A stretch of 64,000 nt of DNA from Paramecium octaurelia. Its lineage: Eukaryota > Ciliophora > Oligohymenophorea > Peniculida > Parameciidae. The stretch spans positions 251,453-315,452 of the forward strand of contig CAJJDP010000020.1 of NCBI GenBank assembly GCA_905182995.1, given 5' to 3'. The notes under the pieces are model-generated. The model had not been told where the DNA came from. It saw only the letters and a list, made by a program, of their open reading frames with translations, and searched no databases. This document shows positions 36,251 through 47,933 of this stretch, one piece after another. Numbering within the stretch: position 1 is the stretch's first letter; every line of letters starts with the position of its first letter. A program made the translations under genes and the position numbers.

Positions 36251-37741
36251 TCAATTTTATTACTACTAAGGGAATAATTATGGCAAACCTTAAGAGGTTT
36301 GTCGAATATCAGGTTAACCAAAATTTTGTGTATTAATTTTTGGTGGAATATTTGTTGGAATATGTGGATTATTTATTTTCAATAGGTCTTAGTCGTCAAT
36401 TTTGTAGAGTTCAAAGTATTCAATATCAAAATATTATCCATTAGCTAAATAGGAATTTGGATTGGCAATCTTATATTCTTATCCTTTTAGGTCAAATGCT
36501 TCCCCTAAAATAGACGAGCATTGTTTAAAATCCTTAGGTATTTGTAAATCTTGTCCAAAAGTCAGGGTTGGTGATTATATCTCATGCTCTGCCATTTTTA
36601 ACTCAAATCCTTATTTAACAGGTAAAATTATGTTTTTGTTTAGATTAAATAATAGCGACTCGCCTTTTCTTTTGGCATTGTAATAAAACCCAATGCTCTA
36701 TTAAAAATAATGATTGATTTTACTTAATCTGTAGAGGTTTTTATTAAAGCAATAATAACATTATTTTTTATATCATCCTTAAATTTATACAAATTTTCTA
36801 ATAAGTAAAAACTTGAACCTTAAATTAGGGGTTTTAATTTATCAGTTAATAGGTGCTACATTTTTTGAGGTTCAGCAATAAACTCTTTATCATGTTTTAT
36901 TGATTGGAAAACCTGAAAAATGAAACTCTTATTTGCAATTTGAGTTTGATTAAAGGAATTAACTGTAATATAAGACTCTTATAACTCAGTCAAGGATCTT
37001 TCAATCATCTATTAATAAGAGTTCCAAATATTTAAATTAATACTTAAGTTATGAATAATATTTACTAAAAGGGTTGACTTTTCCTCAAAATATCTACTTT
37101 TTGTACAATTTTATCTTCTTTGAAATCATCGTTTTTTTAAGTCACAATTATTTTCTTGACAAATGCTGTAAGTGATTATTTTAGATTTTTTTTAGATTAC
37201 TCATCATTGCTTTAGTATTTTTATAGACACTCTCTAAAATTATCATGCTCTGTTTTTATTCTTTATTCAGGTTCAACATAGGTCATTACTTTTTCTTTAT
37301 AATGCTTTTAGTGTATTTCCAATTTCTTTTTCAACTCTTCTTTTGTTTAATCACATTTATAGATAATCATTTCTTTAAATTTGTCCATCATCTTTGTTTA
37401 CTTAATAATATATAATTACTTCATCAATATCCTCTGGCTTAATATTGAAACCTTATTCCTTTATATATTTACAATAATAATTAAGATTAGAGTAATAATC
37501 ACTCTTAAAAAATTCATATGCATTCTTCCAATCATGGAAAGTCTAATATTATTAATAATAAAGTTACATCATCGATTTTAAAATAACTAATCTTATCTTT
37601 GATTTCATCTAAATATTTTTTTGATGCGAAAATTGGATCTTTATTAGGAACCATTACAACAAATTTTGCCTCTTTTTTTTTATGTTGTTCACACTAAATC
37701 TTTTATGGCTAAGGCGGAACTTTATCTTGTTGCTACTCCAT
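36251..37741 (-). CDS. TLDc-domain protein
   Basis: 465-residue protein with a C-terminal TLDc-type domain: SIGFYYNAKRKGESLLFNL, then TLTFGQDLQIP, SSILGEAFDLKGQEYKI and YFDIEYFELYKI, following the family pattern of the G-x-D-L and G-x-x-F/Y blocks. The N-terminal part is helical and charged (residues about 60-230, KYIKEQGFNIKPEDIDE, coiled coil EELKKKLEIHQKHY). It starts with a Q/K-rich segment containing CEQHKKKEAK, like a reduced B-box. Four introns: 37543-37567, 37401-37419 (19 nt), 37043-37065 and 36698-36723; all are needed for an open frame. TLDc proteins bind the V-ATPase and act in oxidative stress in other eukaryotes. The very end is Q-rich (LFPQQQQN). Confidence 0.75.
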
Positions 37742-38123
37742 CTTAATAGAATTAGAAAATTTATTATTTAATATGTATTTTATTGATTAAAATCAACATA
37801 AATATTCAACTATAATAGAATTACAAGCTTTCATTTATTCTAAAACGAAATTCTCAATATTTAGTAATTACAAGAATCGAAATTATTCAATTAAATCTAA
37901 ACTGAGGTTGCTGAAATCGATCTAAAAGTATAAACTATACTTATTGATACATAAGAAATTAAAGATCTATTATTCACAAAGCTATGTAATTCAAAGTAAT
38001 GATCAAAAATTTCCATACCCATATCGTTGTACTTCTTGAACAAAAGAACAAGTATAAGTAATTTTCATTTTAATAAGGGTAACCTGTTTATATTAAATAT
38101 ATTTATCTTTATTATTATTATTA
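37742..38123 (+). other. Divergent promoter region
   Basis: 382 bp, AT-rich, between TLDc and the coiled-coil gene starts. No gene seen. Confidence 0.4.
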
Positions 38124-39886
38124 ATGACTGAGAAATTGTAATTGCCTCTTTAATAACTTTATGATCCTATCATGATAATGTTTAAATAGATAGAGGGTTA
38201 TGAACAGCTTTTTTAAGAGTTGGAAGCAAGACAAAAGGAATCTAGGAAGAATAAATTTGTCATTGAAAAATTGATAGCTATGCAAGATAAGAAATAAGTA
38301 TCTGTATTGAATTTATTCAGTAATTAGAAAAAGAGAAGGTGGAATTCGATTCATTATATTAGAAATCTCATTTGACAAGAGAATAACATAAGCATTTAAT
38401 TAGTCAAGATATTGAAGTTGATCAAGAGTTTTACTAAATTTATAAAATTCTAGATGAATAAGAAAACTTGGCAAAAGAGCTTGTTAATTATGATGATCCA
38501 TAGGGACAGGGACCATCACCATTGAGAGGATCTTTAATTGAGAATATTGACATCATTAGATCAGCTGCATTAAGCAAAATAGTAGCACATCTAAAGAAAC
38601 ATTATGAAATGATTACTATTGAGGAATTAAAAGAAATTAATGAGCTATTTTACAATAAAGTGAATGAATAAATCGTTTTTGTATTGAGGTATAAATTCAG
38701 CAATCATCTCATACCTCTGTTAGCAGGTATCAATTCAACGGATGAATCATCAATAAAGAACTTTTTTAAAACACTTGACTATGAAATACAGTAAAAATAA
38801 TTGCTTAAACAAGATAATCATTTAAATATACAGAGCAAATCTTTGAAAAGGGTGCTACTACAATCTTTCCTTAAGTAATCGATAATATATGTTGTGATTA
38901 CGCTTAATAGTTAGATGCAACATTGAAATTTGTAGAGAGCTATTTTTTAAGTATTAAATAAAACAATATCGTTAGTTTATGAGGTAAATATACAAATCTA
39001 ATAAATCATCAATTTCTTGAAATCTACAAATGCTCAAATGCAATGTATTAATGGACTAGTTAAATTGCAATAACTTTGTTCTCAATTAAAAACCAAAAGC
39101 GTTCAAATTATGTCCCATAACTTATAAGTCATTCGGTTTAATATAGCATAATTCTCATCTTATTAGCCTCTAAAAGACTAATTAGAATAATTGTATGATT
39201 TTCTAAAGAAAAGTAATTCAGAAGAAAGACAAGAAATATTATCAAATCTTTGGTAACCTTTTTAATAGCTGATTCAGATGAAATTAAATCAGAATAGTTA
39301 TAATAGGTCATCAAAGATATTTTCAATTAATGCCTTATAAATTTATATTAGTCAATTACAAGGAATGAAAATTCAAGAAATTTAAGAGACTATTGATAAC
39401 TATATTAAAGAATGCCAATAACTTTTGGTTGATTTAATCTAAAAGTTAAAGACGGAAAATGTATCAGAAAGTGCTTAGAAATTTAAAGTACAATAGAGAG
39501 AGAAGAATAATTAGTTGTCAAAGGATTAGTTTAAAAAGTTCTTGAGATAGATAGTGTAATTAGATGAAAACGGGTTTAGGAATGACTTATTTTATGAAAT
39601 TGATTTGATTATCAACGATCAAATTAAGTCTTAGATATAACTGGATATTGCTGAAAGTATTAAATTAATATAGTGTACATTAGCATTTACGAAAGAGTAC
39701 TATGAACCATTATATGAGAACCTCTTGAAATATTTAAGTAATCAACAGAGCGAGTTTACAACTGAGGTCATTTAGCAACTATGTTCATAATATTCAGTTA
39801 CAACAAAGGACATCTATAAAATACCAGCTTATATAAGAGATCCTGTTTCTTATAAATTGAATATAATGAATTTTTAGAGTTTATGA
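38124..39886 (+). CDS. Long helical/coiled-coil protein, unknown
   Basis: 564-residue, almost wholly helical polar protein. The N-terminal third is coiled coil (FKQIEGYEQLFQELEARQKE...), the rest carries amphipathic helices without transmembrane segments (HLKKHYEMITIEELKEINELF, RYKFSNHLIPLLAGINS, YNEPLYEN-like repeats near the end). Introns: 38298-38320 (23 nt), 38891-38910 (20 nt) and 38951-38975 (25 nt); the last two together bring the frame back and remove a TGA at 38934. Such a shape recalls vesicle-tethering or mitochondrial division-type helical bundle proteins, but no signature was found. Confidence 0.68.
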
Positions 39887-40075
39887 TGTATTAAGCATAT
39901 AAAAATGTGACAATTTTAGTAATTTGCAAATGGATTGTAAATCTCGATTCTTGCCTTAATCTTTGATTGTTATAAGGAATGGGAATAGACATATAGGGAA
40001 ATAGCGGGAATAAATAATGTTTATTCTACTGAATAATATTTATTAGTGTTTTCAATTAATTTTAATCGTTAACAG

Positions 40076-41094
40076 ATGAATAAAGAAAATGAGGGATTTA
40101 ATTTACCTGAACCAATTTGCAAAGCTCATCAGAATAAGAAGGTATCAATAGCTTAAAAAGTAGGCAAAATATAAAATTGTTGGTGTTCCATACCCTAAAC
40201 CAAAGTTTAACTTGACTGATTTAGTTTGTTCCAAATGTGCAATTGCTCTAGTTAGTTAGGGATACAAAGTAAATTCATTGTTAATTATAGGTTGATGACA
40301 TTGAGTCAGATTAGACATAAGTTAGATAAGAATAAATACAACAGTTTCTGGAAACTATTTCATAAACATTTTTAACTATAGATCAAAGTGAGCAAAGTCT
40401 TTTAGAGAAAAGAGAGGATTTGATTCGATTTTGCGAGAAATAGAAAGATAAAGTAAGAGAGCATTATCATATCATGACAACTACCTTGGATCACAAACTT
40501 AAAGAATAAATTGACTACTTGAATGAATTGTAAGGAAGAGCATTAACAATGTTTGAATAAAAGTAATAGGAAATCAAGGAGAGTCACAATGAATTACTAC
40601 AGATGTATAGCGACATCGAAGTCAACCTTGATAATATAATTCTATAAATTGAATTGCTACCTTACAAATAGATTATGGGTCAATACAATAAGAGAGTCTA
40701 AGATATCCAATAATGTCTTGGTAAAATGGAGACCTAGAATGTTTATTTGGGACGAGTATATAAAAAGGCAACAGATTAAAAAATACTAGGAGGCCTATTT
40801 GAAGATAGTGAGTTGGAGATAAAAATAGTTTAAACATCTCTGCTGAAAACAGAATAATAATAGGGATAATCTGTATCAAGACTAATGTCCCCTTAATCCA
40901 CTCAAGTGACAACACCAACAAATCAAACTCCTGACAAACAACGATCGAATAGTTAGCCTAGTAAATTCTTAGAGATTTTGAATAAGGTTAATGAGAACTA
41001 ACTTAAAACTAATAATTTCTATACCTAATTGTTGAGAAGAGACTCTTCATTTGATTTAAGTGAAAAATATTGTTCACCTTCCTTCAAAAAGTGA
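40076..41094 (+). CDS. B-box-like zinc motif plus coiled-coil protein
   Basis: 325 residues. Near the N terminus Cys/His spacings typical of a B-box-type finger occur: PICKAHQNKK, then VCSKCAIALVSQGYKVDDIE. A long coiled coil follows (LLEKREDLIRFCEKQKDKVREHYHI..., to about 40850), then an S/T/Q-rich tail (RLMSPQSTQVTTPTNQTP). Introns: 40142-40160 (19 nt) and 40269-40290 (22 nt). TRIM-like proteins have this order, but no RING domain is present. Ciliates contain many such B-box/coiled-coil genes of unknown function. 189 bp separate it from the upstream gene; nothing was seen in that gap. Confidence 0.7.
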
Positions 41095-41254
41095 ACTTTT
41101 ATAACTATATATATAAATTTTCATTACTTGTATTATATCAATTCAAATTATACAATCTATTATATTATGATTTACTTAATATTTTCATTGGATTAGGATT
41201 AGGTTAAATTTAATATTGAAAAATATCCAAAAAAAATAATTAAATTATATCATT

Positions 41255-43697
41255 TCATTTGTAACAACTTTTTTGACCTTAGTTTTTCCAATGAGGTGGT
41301 TTTGGAGACCTATCATATAGTAAGTCATCATTAACAATCCAATTATTATAATGTTATGGTTTTGGATCTATTAGTTTAGGAACGATTTCTAGATTTTTTT
41401 TTACAACTAGAATTGCTCCTGCATTTTTATGTTTGCCACATTCATCAATAGTACTACTTACAGTTATTAATTGACCACCTATATATAGAAGTACTAAATA
41501 CCTGCGAATCTTTCGAATCCATCCATGACACATTCATGAGAACGAATTATAAGTTAAAGATAATTTTTTAACAGAAAATTGATGACTCTATCGGGACCAA
41601 ATTTTACAAGGTTCAAATCGCCATTCGGATCTCTGGATAAGTTTGGTTATATTCCAAAATCTGCATCAGAATCTGTAGGATCAGACCATAAAATATCAAT
41701 AACCATTTATTATTCAGAATTTGTGATTTCATGTATGACCTCAATAGGCCTCTTTATATTTTCAATTTCTTTTGCAAACTGTAATTAACTTCCAATACCA
41801 CCATGTACACAGAATACTCTACCTTCAATAATTGCGGCTAAAGGTAGCCATTCAAATAATCTATTAACTCTTGCAAATGCAGAATCATCAGAATTTGGAT
41901 CTTCATCTAATCTTCGAGCACATTCTTCCAAAAAACCAAATTAACTATTAACCTATTCATCTTCATGATTGCCTCTAATTAAATGAATAGAATCTGGATA
42001 TCTAACTTTCAAAGCCAATAGCAAGCAAATAGTTTCCAGTGAGTGGCTGCCTCGATCAACAAAATTTCCTAAAAAAATATAGTCAAAAGCTTCAATATCA
42101 CCATCCTTACCATCTAAAAAAGGAGACCCCCATAAATCAAAGAACTTCATCAAATCTGAATATTGTCCATAAATATCCCCAAAAATTTTAATAGGAGCAT
42201 TGCACTTTAAGAGAATAGGTTGTTCTTTTATAATTGCTTCAGCTTAATCACAGAGCAAAATGATATCCTATGCTTTAAATTAAAATTTATTATTTTCTGA
42301 AAGGTTTATAATGGTTTTTGGTTATAGCAGTCTATTAAGGAATAGATCAGCAATATTGTTAAGTTGAACAATTTAAGGAGGCATCGGTTTTTTATTATGA
42401 GCTTTTTAGTAATTGTGTTCTTCTGCCACAATAGCATAATTACTGAAATTAAAAAAAGGTTGTTCAGCTTGTTTTTAAATATAAGGCTTCTGAGTAATAA
42501 TTTAATAATTTTGTGTTCTAAAAGAATCTCTTTAGCGAGGACTCGTTTAAGATGTAAGAATACTTTGTAATGCATCTTAATATTAGGCAAACTTATTGCT
42601 TAAAGGTTTGCTTGGCAATAATAAGTTGTTCAAATTGATTTTAGAAATGGCACCATTAGGGATGTCAGGGGAGCTTAAGCCGAACCCACCATAAATAAAT
42701 ATATTCGTATCAACTAACCAAGAAGCATGTTTGAATCTCTAAATACTTTTGAATTTAGACCATTCTGAAGTTTCAGTGTCAAAAACATTTATCGTAAGCA
42801 TTTCATTTAAATTCCCCGTCTTGCCTCCAATTATAAATAGCATGGTATAGAAAAACAAACTTGTATGTTAATATCTACCTTTTGGTTACTCTATATCAAG
42901 CTTATATATAACTTTGATCCAATCCCATCTTCCATCTGCGTGCCTTTTCAATTTCCATGCATCATTCATTGGTTGCTAATCCTTTGAACGGCCTCCAAAT
43001 ATTATAATAGTTTCATTTGCAATATCATTAGTACAAACACTGGCTGAATGATAAACTCTTGCCATCGGTTATTCAGATTAGCATTCTATTTTCACCCAAG
43101 CAAAAGATTTCCTTTCAACATTAATACACCCTAATGTCTAAATCGTTCATTCATACAGCAATCATTAATTGGTTCCATTCCTGTACTTCCTCCAAATATT
43201 ATCAAAAATTGTTTAGTAAATGTTAGTGTATGTCCATACCTTCTTCCTGGAGTAATTCCAACTACTGGTACTACACTCCACTCTCCAATATCATCTGCTG
43301 ATCTCAAATCTAACAAGTATAAATCATCTGATGCCAAACTACCACCTAACATTATTTTTCAACACTTGTACCTCCTGTCTCTCCTCCATAAATTACTATT
43401 TAATTCATCTTAATAGACACTGCTGCATGCGCTGCTCTTGGCTTGGGCACAGTTCCCTATACTAAAAATTTATATCTCATTACCTTTAACACTATTCCAT
43501 TATTTTGTCAGCATCTCAAATGAGAATATGTCTTCTGCAAATCTATATATCCCAGTACTATTAGTAGTATCTTATATTTAGCACTCCTTGCCACCAATTA
43601 ATATTGCTTTTCCTTTAGCAATATATGTCATTGTGTGGCCAAACCTATCTGATGGCAATTATCCATAGGCTTTGACTTTTTAAAAACTCTCCGTCAT
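41255..43697 (-). CDS. Kelch-repeat PPP phosphatase (PPKL/BSU1-like), altered active site
   Basis: 781 residues: five to six Kelch repeats (for example [39 protein letters not shown]) followed by a C-terminal PPP phosphatase domain, the order of plant BSU1/BSL and apicomplexan [26 protein letters not shown] and [10 protein letters not shown] are intact. But the first motif reads GDIYGQ instead of GDIHGQ (Tyr codon 42169-42171) and the second reads GNFVDRG instead of GDYVDRG (Asn codon 42064-42066). In PP1 these positions (H66, D92) bind the two catalytic metals. Introns: 43462-43483, 43346-43371, 43131-43156 and 41479-41501; length checks. It ends KSCYK-TGA at 41255. Family certain; activity doubtful. 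Confidence 0.92.
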
Positions 43698-45144
43698 ATT
43701 TAATTTTATTTTAATAAATAATAAGGCCCGTAAATATTAATTAATCTTTCTCTATTTACTTCGATTACCAATTCTTAAAATCATCTAATTTCTTTTATTC
43801 TTGTAATTTCATTTCTAGAAATCAATAAATTCTATTTTCAAAGTACTTTTCTTTTTTTCCTTAATTGATCACCACTTTATTTAGGAATATTAAATGACTA
43901 ATTATTCTAGTTCAAATAAATAAATACAAAAAAAATGAATATTTTATAAATTATAATTATCTAGTATTATTAGCGCATCAATTTTCTATGTAATTGTAGA
44001 AGAATGGATTTTAGCTTCCTCTTAAGAAATTAGGACCTAATCCCCACCAAGTACGAAAAAATTATAGGATAGAACACAGAAGACATTAAATTTATATATA
44101 TATATATATTATAATCGATAAATAATATCGAGATTCTAAAATCCTAAATTAAACTTAAATGGATCCTGTTCTGTTCTTATGTTTTTTACTGCCATTTGAA
44201 CATTAAATCTCGATTATCCACCTCAATCAATTTATCAGTTTTTATTAATTAAATATAAGTAGAAGCTAAATTCATTCAGATTTTAAAAGAAATTCCAACA
44301 TCGATCCTGGAGCCTACGAGATGTCGCAAGAAGGAGGGCTGAATTTTGATAATAAATACTCGTTAGTATTCACCCATGAGTCTAAACAGTCTTCCTTAAT
44401 AATTTATATTACTTAGATAATGCGAGGGTGAGTCTTTCTAAATTTATGATTAATCATATACCTTATCTTTTTTTGCTATTTCATAATGCTAATTTAAAAT
44501 TTTATTTTTAATAATGAATTTGTTAGAATTTGTATAGATATGAACACAGAATATTTATTCTCATCTTTTTAATTTTAAGAATAAATTAATTACAAGCTTA
44601 AATTAGATATATATTGTTTTCAACTATTTAATAAGATAAGATATAGTAAGAATTGAATTTAAAATATAACTTATGATTCTTTTGCCTTTTAGTAAGTAGA
44701 AACCTCCTTACGTTAAGACTTAAATAATTCATGATATTACTATATACGATTATTTGTATATTTAATAATGATCTCATTTTAAATTTATTTGATAAGTCAT
44801 ATATTTTAAAGAAGACTGCAAAATTAATAAACTAAACTGCTACCTTATACAAATTGTCTATTAATTGAAATCCTCTTATAATTGTCATTTTCATAGATTA
44901 TGATAATTCTACAATCTGATTTATAGATTAAACAACTAGAACATCATTTCAATTATTACTATGCTGGCAAAATATTTGATTTTGTTTTTTAATTTCATTT
45001 TTTGAATCTTAAATCATTATTCTTTGTGTTAGAACAGTTCTTTATAAATCAAAATCGTTAGTTTCATTATCTATCGATATTTAGATAAAATGAAAATTAC
45101 TGTTGCATGAGATAATTAAATATATTATTTTAAATTCAAATTAA
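43698..45144 (+). other. AT-rich region with only weak ORFs
   Basis: 1.45 kb. It contains a TA-dinucleotide run at about 44093-44108 and two mutually antisense weak ORFs: plus-strand 44159-44431 (90 codons, hydrophobic start MDPVLFLCFLLPFEH, later NIDPGAYEM) and minus-strand from 44195 (MAVKNIRTEQDPFKFNLGF). Neither could be assigned. The rest shows no gene, RNA gene or repeat. Confidence 0.4.
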
Positions 45145-45465
45145 ATGGGATGCTGTTCTTCATCGAAATCTTCAATTAAAAATGTTAAAAAACCTATTTT
45201 CAAATCGGATAGTTTATAATCTGAAAATAGTTCAATATTTGTTGAATCGCAAGAAAAATATAAGGAGCAATCATAAGAACAAGAAACTTGTGCAAAACCA
45301 AGTTTAAATAAGAAGAAAACCAATTAATTAATATGTTTTTAAATTTAATAAGACATTATTCAAAATAAGGATAATCTTAATGCAGTAGATGATGAATTTT
45401 TTGAATAAAAAAATTAGAGCAACGTCTATAAAGTAGAAAAAAGAAATTCAGACTCTGATTATTGA
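45145..45465 (+). CDS. Small protein with MGCC acylation motif
   Basis: 106 codons, no intron. It starts MGCCSSSKSS, a classical signal for N-myristoylation of Gly2 plus palmitoylation of Cys3/Cys4, so the protein is predicted to sit on the cytosolic face of the plasma or ciliary membrane. The rest is polar, rich in S, K, Q and E (KKPIFKSDSLQSENSS ... VEKRNSDSDY), with no domain. TAA Gln codons are in frame. The AT-rich flanks give no context. Function unknown; a membrane adaptor or calflagin-like role would be speculation. Confidence 0.62.
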
Positions 45466-45604
45466 ATATATAATTTGCAAACTTTATATGAATTCAAAAC
45501 AAATAAATTTAACAAGGTTTTTCTTATTTCAAATTTAATTAACTCTAATTTAAGTAAAAACATCTAATTTCAATACCATATCTAATTCTTAAATATAAAC
45601 GAAA

Positions 45605-45860
45605 ATGCCTTGATTACCTTTTGAGATTATTTACTCTGAGAAATACAGAGATGATGAATTTGAATATCAACAAATCATCTTGCCACATGAATCATATAAG
45701 AGGTAATGAACAATTGGAAGAGTCTTAAAAGTGCCTGAATTCAAAGGTTTAAGGTTTAAAATTTCTTCAAGGTGGAAAATTGATGATATTTACACCTCAT
45801 TTTTCAATGCTGAGAAAATAATATTTTATATATACATATTTTATATCGCTTTCTAAAGAG
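45605..45860 (+). pseudogene. Degenerate CKS1-like (cyclin-dependent kinase regulatory subunit) sequence
   Basis: The stretch from 45614 encodes PFEIIYSEKYRDDEFEYQQI followed by ILPHESYKR, clearly the first strand-turn of Cks1/Suc1 (Y-x-D-D-x-F-E-Y-R-x-V-x-L-P). A TGA is only two codons after the ATG at 45605 (45611) and another lies after YKR (45709). If an 18-nt GT...AG segment (45705-45722) were spliced, the downstream frame EFKGLRFKISSRWKIDDI would align colinearly with the second half (EWR-x-LG...QGW-x-HY), but the hallmark residues (EWR, LG, HY, PEPH, FRR) are nearly all replaced. Most likely a decayed duplicate, as expected after whole-genome duplication. Extent approximate. Confidence 0.65.
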
Positions 45861-46473
45861 ATGATATTTATTTATAAAACTGTTTGAATGAATTAAAAAA
45901 TAAAGAAGGATAAAACCCTCATCATAAATAAAGTTCATTAGAGCAGCAATGATCTAATATGTAATATAGTATAACTTATTATTAAGTACTTGATATTAAA
46001 TTAAAAAATTTAGCTTTAAGATGAAATTGTTATTTTAAAGCAAAATATATTTATTTATAAATAAGAAGTTACTCTATTTTGTTAATCCAAATTCAAACCT
46101 ATCAAGTAACTTAATTTAAATGAGTGATTTTTAAATAAGAATCAAATCTTAATAAATCTTTTTCAATAATTATAAATTCTCCTATACAATATTAATATAA
46201 TCAAGATCCACTCTATCTGGAAGGGTCTTAAAAAGTTAAATACTGGTTGGAAAAGCTTTAAAAAATTAAAATCTAAAGTGGTTAAATTATGCCAACTGAT
46301 GGATTTTAATATATTTCCATTCCGTTATAAAGAAGATTCTATCTTTTTTAGCCTTTTATAGCCAACTCTAAAGAAAGCCAAATTGCCTTGAAATTACCTT
46401 AAAACTTTTAAAGAAATGTAATAAAATTGGGAATAATAAATTTTTTTGTCCCTTTTTTGCTTCTTTACTTATA

Positions 46474-46507
46474 ATATTTAGATGATTAATCTTAATCATC
46501 TAAATAT
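46474..46507. repeat. Perfect 34-nt inverted repeat
   Basis: Two 16-nt arms (ATATTTAGATGATTAA and its exact reverse complement) separated by TC. It would form a strong hairpin in RNA or a cruciform in DNA. It lies between the CKS1 relic and the 3' end of the next minus-strand gene, 206 bp past its stop. Possible roles are 3'-end formation, a protein-binding palindrome, or a transposon/IES remnant; none is shown. Confidence 0.75.
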
Positions 46508-46712
46508 CATAATTTTATTTAACTAAAAAATAGTAAAAACACATTATATCTTTACATAGCTAATTAATATTGTAAATAGATATTAAGAGTGATTTCGAAA
46601 TTTTAAGCAAACATGAGATATAAAAATTAAAAATGAATATATTGATTCATACAAATAAATAATATATGAATAGAGATATCTTATTAAATGGTGTTGTAAT
46701 TTAATTATTATG

Positions 46713-47702
46713 TCAGATTTTTCTAAATTTACACCTTCTGATTTAATCGCATTCAATTAATTCAGGCTTAGGTATATTAGTTTTTCGATTAAAATATTCA
46801 TTCATATTTGAAATGATTTAGTTTTATGTTATAAGTTAAGTATTATACTCTTATTAAAAGTACATAATTGATAGATAGGAATCGTCATCCTAATTATAGA
46901 GGTGAAATTTTTTTGGGGTTATTTTCACTTCAAATTGTTATCCATTAAAATTGATTGCTGGCATTGAATTATTAAGTTCTCGATGAGCCCCTTGAAACAT
47001 TCCTTGAAGAACTTTTAAAAATTTTTGATTTTCATTTGGAAAACACCAGGGCAATAACCCTGTTTGATTAACATAATCCTGCAACATCTCTTCATTGATT
47101 CCCATTAATTGCAGATATTAAACATTTATGGATTTTATTAATGTCGTTATTCTACCTTTTTGTTTCTTCTAAATATAAACCGCAAAAGAATTTTTAATGC
47201 TGTTTTCATATTCTTACACTTCTTACTCATTAACAATGGCCAAATTATCCAATTTTAATACATTGAAGTGAAAAAGCTCAAATTGTTCTCCTAAATTTGG
47301 ATGATATTATTCTAATGTATTTTTTACAACTTCGAGAGGAGTGAAGGGCCTATCGATAGGCTCAAAATAAAATATATAGTTATTGTGATGTTTATCGTAC
47401 CTAACAATTCTATAATTATATGAAATTGGATCTATAGCCAAAGCCCCTAACTAGAGATTGGGATCTGATTATAATGGAATTAGCATATCTGATTCTAGTC
47501 TAAAATATATTTGTAAGGAAATTTAAGCTGGGATTGTTTGACTAATTTGAACAATTTACTTGAGTTTTGAAACATCTACATCGCTACCAAATTTGAATTC
47601 TATTGTATATTAATTTCTTCTTTTTTCCTTCTTGATTACTTTAGATAAGCAAATGGTTTTTTCTTCCCTAGCTTCTTTTTGATATTTTAGAAAATTAGAC
47701 AT
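46713..47702 (-). CDS. Hypothetical soluble protein
   Basis: 329 codons without intron, MSNFLKYQKEAREEK... to CKFRKI-TGA. The N-terminal 100 residues contain alternating beta-like strands (YTIEFKFGSDVDVSKLKQIV, IYFRLESDMLIPL), the middle is helical with conserved-looking pattern (YIFYFEPIDRPFTPLEVVKN, QFELFHFNVLKLDNLA), then KGRITTLIKSINVQ. No signal peptide, membrane span or known domain. Length and even composition make it a real gene; family not recognised. Confidence 0.72.
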
Positions 47703-47933
47703 CTGTAATGTGTTTATTTTTAAATGATAATAAAATATGTAATGGAATTAAATCTTAATAAACAACAAATTTCATTGATATTAAAATCTCAAGTTTAGAA
47801 AATCAATTTATTCAGTCAAATAAATTATAATAAAATTAAATTACTGTAGAACTTTCGTATTAAAAATTAGTGAATCTTCAAAGAGTAATGTAGATGAAGA
47901 CATAAATGAATAAGTTAATATGTAATTAAATAC

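Larger units (their letters stand above)
45466..46712 (+). other. AT-rich intergenic region around the CKS1 relic
   Basis: Apart from the CKS1-like relic and a perfect inverted repeat at 46474-46507, this 1.25 kb shows no coding frame, RNA gene or other repeat that I can support. Confidence 0.45.

Noticed and set aside
36462..36683. 73-codon plus-strand ORF
   Set aside because: Antisense to the TLDc domain.
43978..44050. Minus-strand fragment reading WWGLGPNFLRGSQNPFF, resembling a small mitochondrial protein
   Set aside because: No start codon or acceptable splice joins it to an upstream exon; length arithmetic with the nearby ATG fails.
44093..44112. TA-dinucleotide run as a possible functional element or IES scar
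   Set aside because: Simple AT microsatellites are expected in this genome; no flanking inverted ends typical of an IES were seen.
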